From positions 1-64,000 of the forward strand of contig JAULBX010018525.1 in NCBI GenBank assembly GCA_032358255.1: a stretch of DNA of 64,000 bases, in the 5' to 3' direction. The notes beneath the pieces were generated by a model. That model ran no database searches and was not told where the DNA came from. It saw only the letters and a program-made list of their open reading frames with translations. Of this stretch, positions 49,816-61,800 are shown piece after piece. This stretch comes from Heterotrichella gracilis. Its lineage: Eukaryota > Sar > Xanthophyceae > Tribonematales > Xanthonemataceae. Position 1 is the stretch's first letter; every line of letters begins with the position of its first letter. The translations under genes were made by a program, and so were the position numbers.

Positions 49816-52800
49816 TTACCCCCTGCTGAAACCCCGCGCCTGCCCCCCCATCTGCGCCTCCCTCATGTCCTCCTGCCCCCGCTTGACCCGCTCAACCAGC
49901 GCTGCAATCTGGCTGTCCTTGCCTATGCGCAGCACCTCCCAGGCCTTGAGCATGCGGCTCAGCTCGGCCACCTCGCGGCAGCGCTTGTCAAGCTGATGGC
50001 GCAGGGACTGGGCCTGCGGGGGGTGGGACTTGTCGGTGGTTAGGATTCACGACGCCCTGAAACCCTTAACAGTCCAGCGCATGGACTGGGCCTGCAGGGG
50101 TTGGGGAGCAGGTGGTGGTGAGGACCAATTGTTGGGATTTGTAAAGCCCTGTTACCCCACACCCTGAACCCAACAGTCCAGCTGGTTGCGGAGGGACTGG
50201 GCATGCGAGATCGGGTGATGATGATGGCGGTTGGGTGTGTGTCGCAGCAAGGTGAGCCGGATTTGATGTATCTTAACACTACACACTCCAGGTGCTTGCG
50301 CATGCACTGGGTCCACCACCACCAATGATCGTCCCCGCCAACCCTACCCACCTCATGCCTGGCTGCCCTCAGCTCCTGCTCCTGCACATAGCTAGCCCCA
50401 ACCTGTGCACGCGCAAGCTGCAGGCGCAGGGCGTCTGCCTCTCCACAGGCCTGGCGGGCGGCGGCGCGGGCGGCATCAACCAGGTGCGCCTATGGGAGGG
50501 GGCGGGGATAAGGATGGGTATGCTCTGTGCATCTGTGTGTGTGGGTGTGGGTTGCGTAGTATCAAAGACGCGCACTGGATACGCGGGGTGCGCATGTGAT
50601 CCCTCTGAGGGTGAAGCATTCTGCTCTTGCCTGCCTCTGATGACATGCAATGAGATGCGATGGCAGGCACTGATGTGAGATGACTAGAAGTGATCTGCAA
50701 TGAAAGGCATGAAGCCATTGCGCAGCCCCCATCCCCACCACGCCCTTCCCAGTGCACCGGGAAGAAAACTGAACCCGCCATATGAGACCTCAACACAACA
50801 TGCGGGCAATGTAGCTTCCCTTGTTAACTCCTTTCACCCCCTCACTCCCCCTATGGTGTTTGGTAGGGTAGAGGGGGCAAAGGGGGTAGGTAAGCCTTGG
50901 GCCACGTGGGCTGACCTACTCCAGCAGGACCTCAAGTCGCGTGGGATTAATAGATGGTTCAAACAGTGCCAGGAAAGAGCTGCGTGGCGCCGCATGTGCA
51001 AGACTGACTGCTAATCTGGCTATTTTGCTGGAATGCATGTAACTAACTAACTAACTAACCCCCTCACTCCCCCCCCCCCCCCTATCCACCCCAACCTGGT
51101 CCTGTGCCGCGCCCCCCACCCTCCTCAGCTCCCCCTCCAGCGCCCCGCAGCGCTGCACAGCCGCAGCCAGCTCAGCACGCACCCCCAGGCAGGCCTGAGA
51201 CTCGCTTGCCAGCTGGGTGGAGGCGGCCTCGGCAGCGGAATGCGCGGCGGCCTGGCGGGACTGCGCGTCAGCCAGCTCAACCTGGGGCAGGGCCAAATGT
51301 GGGGTCAACCTTTGGTGCATTTATTTTGGTTTTTTACTTTCATTATTTACATTATTTGGGACTGCGCGTCGGCCAGCTCAACCTGGGGCGTGGCCAATCT
51401 GGGTGAATGTGTGAAGCCAATCCCTGGTGCTGAGTCCACTTTGGGTCAACCTTTATGGCATAAGACCTGGGATAATATACATTCAGGAACGCTTGTCTTG
51501 GATAATTTTGTTTTCAAATTTTGGCGTGGCCCCACAGATACAACCCCCCCCCCTCACTCCCCCCCCAGTACCCACCTCCAGCGTGCGAAGCTTGGCCCCC
51601 GCCAGCCCCAGCCTCTCATCCCCTTGCGCCACCTCAGCAGCAAGCACCTGCGCCCTCAGCTGTGCCTGGCTGGCACTCGCCCCCAGCTCCACCACCTGCA
51701 GCGCCACCCAATCCACCAGCTCCCGCAGGGCGAGGGGGGAGGAGGGGGGCGAGGAAAGGGGGGTGGGGCCATGGGGCGAGTGTGGGGCGCTGGTCTGTGG
51801 CAAGGGGGGAGGGGGTGGTGGGTGAGGGGTGGCTGCACATCGGCATTTTTGTGGGCTTGAAAACCACAGGACAGGGGTGCACGACATGGGCGTAATCGGT
51901 GGATGCACTGGGACTGGGACAAGCATGGGACTGGTCATGTATCCACCATCAGGCCATGAATGGTAGGTTTGTGCCTCAGGGTTTATGCCTTAGGGTTTAA
52001 AGCTTTTACAACATGACCCTACCTGCAGGCTGTGCACCCTGCGCAGCACGCCTGCTGCGTACTGCACCTGCCCCTGCGCCTCCTCCAGTGCCTGCCGCAG
52101 CTCGGAAGCATGCTGCACCGCCACTCGCCGATCAGCACCCGCCTCGCCAACCTGAAACACGCACAGCGGGGTGTCAGACACACGTAAACATAGAGCAACT
52201 TGCCAGGATGCAGCCCATGGCTGGCACCATCCCCACCTACCCCTCATCTGTTGTGGAGGCCTGTACGGGTTGGTCCCCCACCCCCCACCCCCCCCGCCTT
52301 CCACCCCATCTGTCTGCATTAATTACTAGATTTAGTACTTTCTTATTACCAAATTTAATACTTATTTGTATATTACTATCATGTACCGTAGGTCATTTGA
52401 TATTTAATTGATCTTATTTACTGATTTTGAACAGATCGAACCCCACCTGTCTTTGCAGCGCCTGCACATGGCCCTGCACCTCCCCCAGCTGCTGCTCGTG
52501 CGCCTGCACCACCCCTGCCAGCGAGGTGGTCAGGTGGGCAACCTGGTCAGCCAGCAGCGGGTCCAGGCCAAGGACGTCCTTGCCAGCAAGGACCTGCAGG
52601 CACAGGGGAGGGTGGCAATAAGTGTCAGCGGTTTTCTTTCAATTTTGTTTTGGTAATTGTACCGTGCATGGTTGAAACAAGATCAGCCAGGACCTGCAGG
52701 CACGGTGGGAATGTGACCAGGTATGCTTCTTTTTTTAATTAGGAGGGTTATCAGGTGTCTAATTATGCGCCTGAACTGGTCCCAGAAGACCAGATCGACA

Positions 52801-55800
52801 GTTAGCCATGCACCAAAGGCACCAAGCAGTCGAGAACTTTCACATCCACACTCCAACAAAGAATATGGTATGAAAACATGTGCGGTACCGTCACCCACTT
52901 ACCCTGCGAACCTAATGACCCTACCCTCCTACCTGCAGAATGTCCTGCAGTCCCCCGCCCCCCACTCCTCCCAGCCCCTCCACCGCAGCCGCCAGCACCC
53001 GCGCGGCACCAGCCACCTTGGCCTCCAGGTCAGCGGTGCGCTGCTGCGCCTCAATGGCACCCATGCGCAGGGAACCCAGCTCAGCAGTACTTTCTGCGTG
53101 CTCGGCCTGCAGGATGGGGTTGGGATTGGGGTATGGTTGAATGAAGGTCAAGGGATGCGTTCCCTGCCTGTATTTTAGGGTGAGAGCAGCTGCTTGGCGG
53201 TTGTTTTTTAGTGGGTTAGGTTTTTCTCACCAGCTGCCTCCCAGCATGAGCAGCGCCTCGCCATGCATCACAGCTTCCACTCCCCCATCCAACTCCTCCC
53301 ACCCCAAAGAGTGTGCATCCCCGCCCCCCACCTGCAGCGCCTCGTGCTGCTGACTCAGCTCCCAGTACCCTAACTCTAAACCCTAAACCCACCTGCAGCG
53401 CCTCGTGCTGCTGACTCAGCTCCCAGTACCCTAACTCTAAACCCTAAACCCACCTGCAGCGTCTCGTGCTGCTGACTCAGCTCCCTGTACCGCCTGCTCA
53501 GCCGCTGCAGGGCAGTCTGCGCAAGCCCCGCCACGCGGGCAGTGCCCTCATCTACGTCTCGTTGTAATGCCGCCACCTGGCGCTTCCCCTCCTCCGTTGC
53601 CTGCTGCGCAGCCTCCAGCTCGCGTTCCAGGGCCGCCACCTGGCATTGGCTCTCTGCCAGTGCTGCCGTGTCCTGCTGTAGGGCCGCCACCTGGCGCTGG
53701 CTGTCGGAGACCGCCATGTGGGCGGTTTCCAACTCGCGTTCCAGAGCCGCCACCTGGCAGTGGCCGTCCTCCGCTGCCTGCTGGGCCGCCTCCAGCTGGC
53801 GCTGTAGGTCCGCCACCTGGCGCTCGCTGCTTGCCATCGCATCTTGGAGCACGGCGAGGGCTGGTGGGGTGGTGGACGCAGCGGCTGCCAGTTGCTGTAG
53901 ATGTAAGCACAGGGGTCAGCACACTAGTGTGCTCATTATTTTGCATATTTTATTGTGTGCGTATTTGAGCATGACGACGTTTGACAACCTTGTGCAAATT
54001 GGTTTCAGGAGGGAAGACCAGCGGAGGGTTGGTGGTTTTAGAATGTGTTGTTTAGGTTTCCGCTGTGTACCTTTACCTGCTGTAGCTCCTCCCCAGCCAG
54101 CACTGCCGCCTGCAGCCGCACAGCCACGCTCCGATGCTCATCGCGCGCCTGAGCACAAGCAATATAAAGTGGATTAAATTGTAATACATCATCTTGTACT
54201 GGCATTCACTTCATTTCGTGAACATTCTGTGACCGGTGTGGGGGCTTACACATGGCGAGATGGGCAAGGGCGGAGCACAGCTGCGACACAGATATTTGGC
54301 TATGGGAGGCGTGCTGTGACCAGAGATGGGCGTGGGTGAGTAAGCTGTGCAATCCCCACAAGGGCAGTGCGCCAGTCCCCAAGCACTGCCCAAATCTTCA
54401 ATGTTCGGTATTGGGGATCACCCGCCAATCCCCACCTGTCCTAGCCTGTCCTGCAGCTCCAGTATGTGCCCGTCCTTGTCAGCGCACGCGCTGCGCCAGA
54501 TGTCAATCACGTGGTCAACGCTGGACAGAAGACTCGAGGGGCCGCCCTCCCCAGCCTCACTCAGGCGGCGCTGCGTGCGGATGGTGGCCTGGACCTAGCC
54601 AAGAATGGGAGGGGGGGTAAAATAATGGAGATACTACTCATTGCTTTTCCCCTAAATTTCTACATTTTTCTTCTTTCTTCATCAGCATGCTAGGCCCCCG
54701 CTGATTACACATTTGACACACAATGGGTTGTGTAACCTGCAATGTCCTGTCCTCATACCCTCCGCCTCCACCACCACCAGGCATGCATCCCCCACCAGAG
54801 CGCCCCCCCCCCTTTTTACCTGCATGTTGAGTGAGTCTATGCGCTCCTCCCTTGCCTCCACAGCCTGATGGGCGGCCTCCAGGCGGGCGCTGCAGCGGCG
54901 CAGGTCGGAGGAGGAGGCATCAAGCTGAGCGGTGCGAGCCTGCGAGGAATAGAGAAACACACTTAGGGGAACGCGGTTGGCAGCTGTGAGGGAGAGCCAG
55001 GGTGTCAGGGTGAATAGGTAGAGGGATGGCAAAATGAAAAGAAAAGGGGAACACATGTTTAGGGCGATGTACGCCTGCGCTCCCCATGAAACCGTGTAAG
55101 CAAATACTTACAGTCGCCAAAACCCTACATCCAAAGCCCCAATCCCCTAACACACCTGCAGGTCCTCCTGAGCCCCCGCCAGCTGGCGCCTTGCCTCCAG
55201 CGCCTGCTGCCTCGCCTCCTCCAGTGCCTGCTGCAGCCCTGCGCACTGTTCCGCCTGGCGCTGCAGCCGCTCCCCCAGCAGCCGCACCGCCTGGGGTGGC
55301 GCCACATCCAGGGGAATACCCTCTAGGGTAAGTAGGGGATGGAGGTGGTGGAAATCTACCGTGGTGGTGGTGGTGGTGGGTGGATCACCGGCTGTGGCTG
55401 TGGCTGACGCCAGTTGGCGCTGGAGGGTTTTGCATGTGGCGGTGGAGGCCGCCAGCTCAGCGTGGAGCTGTTCCACCTGGCGCTGATAGTGTGCCACGTC
55501 AGCGCCCGCCTGGTCGGCAGGGTGGGGATTGGATGTGGGGGTGCATGGGGAGGGTCTGGCGCATGACTCGGAGCCGCTGCGGGTGGGGTGTGGCGGCTGC
55601 GCAGGGCCTGGATCCTGGCTGGTGGGAGGTGGTGGTGAGGTGGTGGCGGTGGCAGTGCGGCGGGGAGTGCACAGGGGCTCTCCTGCAGACCCGCAAGCCG
55701 ATGCGCCATCATCCATATCACCCTCATCCTGCACACCATTCATGGATTCAAATCTGAAATAATCAAGGCAGAAATCGAGGCTGGAAGCACCTGTTTCGCC

Positions 55801-58800
55801 CCAACCCTCAATGAAAACAAGAACAACCCCCCAATCTATTGCCGCATCCAGTTGCCCAAGGGACCCAGAAGATTTTACAAAACTAGGTGAAAGCCCTGCT
55901 CCTCCCCCCTTCACCCCTTCACCATTGCCAGGCCACACCCTATCCAGACTCCGTCTCCCCGCCCTCGCTACCCCACCCACCCACCCACCTCCTGGCACTC
56001 GAAAGCCTGGTGCACCAGCACCAGCTCCGCCTGGCTGTGCTCCAGCCTTAGGGCCAGGCTGGCGGCGGTGGACGATGCCGCCTCGCACTGCGCCATCTTG
56101 AGCCCCAGCTCCTGCACCAGCATGGCCTCCTGCTCACGCAGCCGCGCAATTTCCTTGGTCATGGCGCTGTAGCTCAGCTTGGCGCTGCGGGGTGCAGGGT
56201 TTACTTTAGGGTTTTGGTGCAGGGTGTCGGGTTTGGCAGTCGCGCAATCTCCTTGGTCATGGCGCCGTAGCTCAGCTTGGCGCTGCGGGTGGTGGGTGGT
56301 TCACCTTAAGTATTGTTGGTGTAGGGTGTAGAGTTTGGCAGGCGTGCTATCTCCCTGACCATGGCGCCGTAGCTCAGCTTGGCGCTGCGGCGGTGCGGGT
56401 GGGCAGGATAGGGTTTTGATGAAGGGTGCATGTTGATGCATGATGACGTCGTCCAGCTTGGCGCTGGGAGGGTAGTTTCTTTGGCTGAAGGGTGTGGGGG
56501 TTTAGAGCGTCAGCCATGTATCAGCCATTGATCAGCCAGCTGCAAATGGCGACCCAGCAGCAACAACACCCCCACCCAGCAACAACAACACCCCCCACAA
56601 CCCACCATATACTCCCCCCTCCCACCCCCTACTCCCACACCCACCTGGACTGGCTCCCCTCCGCCTCCTCAGTCCCCACTTCCCCTTGCCGCTCAGGGCT
56701 GCCTTGAGACTCCTCCTGCACAGGGGACAGAACAAGGCTTAGGGTTAAGGGTAGATGGTGAAGGATGGTAGGGCTGCGGAGTAGGGCTTTAGGGTTCAAG
56801 GTGCGCATGGCCCTCACCTCCTGTAGCTTGTCCCCCGCCTCAGTCAATTGCTGGCAGGCAGTGGTGAGGCGCCCCGTCACACTGGCCAACACCATGTCTT
56901 GGCTTTTAGGGTTTAAAATATATAGGGTTTCAGGGCTTCGGACTAGGGTTTCAAAATGTGTGCGTGGCCCTCACCTCCTGGAGCTTGTCCTCTGCTTCTG
57001 TCAAATGCTGCCGGGCAGCGGTGAGGCGCCCCGTCACACTGGTCAACACTGGGTCTAGGGTGTTAGTTGTTTAGGGTTTTGGGTTGAAAGTTTCGGGTAT
57101 AGTGTTTTTATACTCCCTGTCACACTGGTCAACACTGGGTCTAGGGTCTTAGGGTTTTTAAAGTTTTGGGTTTTAGAGTTACTAATATCCAGGGTTTTAG
57201 GAGCTTCAGGGCTTCCAGGTAGCGCGTGGCCCTCACCTCCTGGAGCTTGTCCTCTGCTTCTGTCAGCTGCTGCCGGGCAGCGGTGAGGCGCCCCGTCACA
57301 CTGGCCAGCCGCTCCTTCAGCAGCGCCACGCATTGCTGGAGCTCGTCAGCTTCGGTCTCGGCTAGCCTGCAGGGACAAATGCAAGGGGCTATTAATATGG
57401 GAATGGTCATATATAAGTAATTATATATAGTATTACCGAAGGTGTACTGTTAAGGTGCAGGCAGATAACAATATATCATTATAATGGAGTGAAATAAGAT
57501 GGGCTTCGAATCCATTGTAGATGCCCATTAGGGTGAATGTTTTAACCCCCCTTAATTACATCATATCGCTACTGACCATCCATTCTATACCTCCAGGCTG
57601 TTGTTGCCCAGGCATGGCGCAAGGGGCTGTGCCGAACAACAAAGCTATGCCATAACTTCCCCGGTGGATAGTTGCATGGGGAAGTTGGCCCAGCTGATCA
57701 CAGTTTCAATCTATCGTATGGAACGGATAGATGCGGACGCCAGGTGAAAAGCACGTCAAAACAGTGTGAGCGGTTGGGATCTTTCACCCAATTCTATGCG
57801 ACCCCTAAGCCCTGGCCTCTCCTCCCTGCCCTGCCTCACCTCCCCGATTTCGACATTGCCTGCTCAAACACCTCGATGGCGGTGGACATCTTCTCAACCG
57901 CCTGCCGCCGCCATCGACCTGTAGCGCACGGATACAGGTCACATTTTCTTTGATAAGAGATAAAATCGGATTAAAAATTGGATATGAAAAGCAAATAACA
58001 GTTTCAAACAGTCCAAGCACGCACCAACAGTAGGAGGCTCCTGTGGTGCAGGCGCCGCCCCTGGCGTAGTCAAAGCCTGGCTCGTTCCAGGGGAGCCATC
58101 ATAGACATCACCTCCAGGGGAGGTCACACCCGCGATAGGGCTTTGTGCACCCCGCACCTCCTCCTCTGCTGCCACCTGGCGCTGCACAGAAACAAATGCA
58201 TGCGTGGTTAATGAAAGCACACGAAAAAAAGTATAAAAACATGAAAAAAATTGAAAGTACAAAAGTTACAAAGCACAAAAGCATAAGAACCCTACGTGAC
58301 TAGCAGGGAAAATGCGCAGCCTAAAGGTGACAGAAAGTACAATGACAGGTGCCTTGCCTTAGGACGGAATGCGCTCATTGGCGTGGGCATTGCCACGTCA
58401 GCGACGGGGGTGATGGGTGGGGACAGGGTGTGGCGCGTGGCCTGGGAGGGAGGGGAGGGCACCGTCACCGCCGCTGCTGCTGCCGCCTGTGCACCCGCGG
58501 TGGGTTTTTGCGCCGGGGCTGCGCTGGTGGCGCTGTCATGTGGACCTGCCAGGCTCTGGAGACACTTGCCTGGGTGGGTTTGGTGGCCAAGGGCGTCTTG
58601 GCAGGCAAACTGCACCTGCTGTTGGAGCTGGAACAGCAAAAAGTAGACATGAGGAATTGCCTATTTTTTTGAGAAGATTGCAGCCTGTCATTAAAAGATT
58701 TTCTGTGGTAAAGGAAGGAAATTTTGCAACGAGGAGGGCAATACCCTCCTGTTTACTCTTACCCCCTACCCCATCACCCTACCGTTCCCCTTACCTGGCA

Positions 58801-61800
58801 CAGCATAACCACAACCTCCTGTGGCGCCCAGGCGCCTTTCGGCATTTGGCTCTTGCTCGCTGCACCAGGCACACCACTGGCATGCCCGTGCACATCCGCT
58901 GGTGCGCGCGCATCGGAACCCTTGTGTAGGGTTTCGTGCAGGTGGCCCAGGCGCTCCTTGGCGCCGTCCAGCTGGGTGAAAACCACGTCCAGGGTTTGGT
59001 GCAGCTGGCTGCATCGAGCCTCGGCGGCAGCCTTGGCGGATTCAGCACCTGCAATGAAGGGTGGAACAGATGGGTGAGGTGCCATCCCATCCAATATAGC
59101 CTACCATGGGATTCAAAATAAAAAACCTGGCAAATGCTGCTTGGTTTACCACAATATTGGTGTCAATTGTATCGAACCTCCATGTCCAGTCCCTTGCCAG
59201 GTACCCCACCTCCAGACATATCACACCCACAAAGACATACAGCCGCAAGACTCCTGATTGTGCTGTTTCTAGACAAGTGCCTGGCATGTTGTATTGTTTT
59301 GATGGTGTTTTTCTTTGTTTCGCGCGCACCTTGCAGCTCCTGCTCCAGCGCGTCCCTCGCCCCCCGCAGGTGGCCCACCTCCTGCAGCAGGCGCCCAGCA
59401 GCTGACTGGGAGTGCGCCAGCGCCGCCTCGGCCGCCTCAAGCTGCTCAAGGGTTGCCTCGCTGGGGGGCTTGACGGGGCCACCGGGATTGTTGGAGGGCT
59501 GCATAGGGTACGATCCAAAACTTATGAACACAGTGTTGAACCCAGGGATGAGGAAAGGAAAAGCTTGTCCAACAAAAAAAGTTTTATTTTCCAACACCCG
59601 CCACCCACCCGCTGGCCCACAGGCACATTCTCCTTGCCCTGAGCAACATGCCCCCCGCCGCGCTGCCCCAGCCGGTGACCTGCGGCGCGGTGGGCGGGCG
59701 CCGCCGCCAGCTGAGCCCCCAGGTCCGCCACAGCGGCTTCCAGCCGGGTCCTCTCCGCCTCCAGCCTGGCGCGCCGCTGCTCGCCCTTGGCCACCAGCGC
59801 CTCTGCGCGGCGCAGCCGGGCGTCCAGCTCGGTGACCTGGAAAAACACGCAGAGTAGGAAAGGAAATGCCATTGCTAATGATTGTTATCATTTCATCTGA
59901 TAAAAAATCACTTCCAGCATCTGCTACGTTGCCATGTGTGACACTGCTGCTCAGTCCAGCCGCTAAACGACGTATATTTAATTAACTAAATCAATATAGG
60001 TATGATAATTAATGTACACATTAAGGTTTAGCATAATTCCATTTCATTTACCTGCTGCTGCGCCGCTGTGCACTGCTCCTCCGCATGGCGCAGCCTCCTC
60101 CCAGCCACAGCCGCCTGCGCACACGCCTCATTGGCCGCAGCCTGCACGCGCCGATTGCCCGCCATCTCCCGCACCGCCGCCGCCAGCGCCACGTGGCGCT
60201 TCGCCCGCAGGTGCCGCAGGGTGGTGGCGCTGACGAGGCGGATGGTCCCCCGGGACCCACCATGATGTCCCTTGGTGGCCGTGCCTGCGGTGGTGCCTGT
60301 GGCGGTGTCTCTGGTGGCGGGTTGCGCAGCCTGCAGTTGGGCCTGTAGGGCCTGGTTGGCAGCTTGGAGGTCATGTGCGTGCATCTCGAGGGCTTCTATG
60401 CGAGCGGCGGAGGGGCTGCCTGCCGACGGGTGGGCGGCTGGGTGCTCCGTTTGGTGGGTTGCCTTATGGCTGGATGGTTGGTGGGGGCTGAGCAGGGTAG
60501 AGGCCACGTTGTCCAGCTGCAGGAGCAAATAGGTGGGCTGGGATTGGAAGCAACCCAGCCTTGATCGCCGGTGTAGCGTGATTGCAGGAAGGAGCAGGAT
60601 GGTTTACATTTCAAATTCTTCAAACATTTGACATTATATATTCAGCAACAATATGTGTGCAGAGTTGCACGCTGAACGTGACAAGCAACGAACAGCGCCC
60701 TCCTGAACAAGGCGTCCCGTTACGCAAAAAACCCTAGCCAGGGTCCCCCACACACCTGTGCTGCCAGCTCGTCCGCCCTGCGCGTGGCCTCCTGCAGCTC
60801 CCACCGTGCCTGCTGTGCCTCCGCTGCCTGCCGCTCCAGCGCAGCTTCCAGCGCCGCCGCGTGCTGTTCCGCCTCCAACCGCACCCCCTCCGCCCGCAGG
60901 TGGGCCTGTGCTGCTTCGGCTGTGGGACATGGGGGTCCCGTGTGAGGAAACCAAAAGATGACAGAAATCAAATTTGTCTGAGTAAAATCATCCACCAATT
61001 TTACTCTATGTCCCCTTTGAGAAGCTGTGCCATGCCCACAAACATTAGTGTGGATTCATCCTCACCAAGCCCTAGGAAACTCACATTTCCCCCGCCTCCT
61101 TCCCCCCTTCCTCTCCCCACACCCACCTTGCGCCTCTTCCGCCCTGCCCCGCCAATGCTCACGCTCCCCCTCACCCTCCTGCGCCTGAAGCTGCCCCAGC
61201 GCGGCAGCCTGGTGGGCTGCATCTGCCGCCTCATGCGCCGCGTGCAGGCTGCTTGCCGCAGCTTCATACTCGCGCAGCACCGCCTTGAGGGAGGAGCGCA
61301 CCTGCGGTGGACAATGCACCCTTTAGGATTTAGGGTTTGCTTCCACGGTCACACACTCCTGCAGCACGGCAGAGAAGTACAGGCCAAAGGGTGGTAAGCA
61401 CAGTATTTATGGCTGTAATCCACAGGCCTGCAGCGCTTCCTCACATTATTATAAATTTACCATATACCCATTTCACAAGTACCGCTGCCCCTGCATACCC
61501 CTACCTGCTTGGCCACCGCCTCCGCCAACCCCTCCAGCCCCCTCCCATCCTCCTCCCATCCCTCCTCACACATATGCTCCTCATCGACAGCTTCTGCTGC
61601 ATCTGCGCCAGGTGCCACGCTGCTGGCAGCCCCCTTGGCCGCCCGCAGCACGCCCCGCAGCAGGCGCGCAACCTTGGCGTGCGACTTGGCGCCCGCCACG
61701 TGTCGCGAGGAGAGGTGTGTGCATGCACCCGTGCAGGCGCGGGTGCACCTCCCCAGCGCAGCCAGGGCGGCTGCAACATGGATTAAAACAAAATCGAGTC

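Noticed and set aside
51059-51082. C-rich tract as a functional element
   Set aside because: It is a homopolymer-like run next to the LINE target duplication and reads as ordinary low-complexity sequence.
55147-56088. 313-codon minus-strand open frame read as one exon
   Set aside because: It runs through a clear intron; phase and splice sites show two exons (55989-56184 and 55156-55728).
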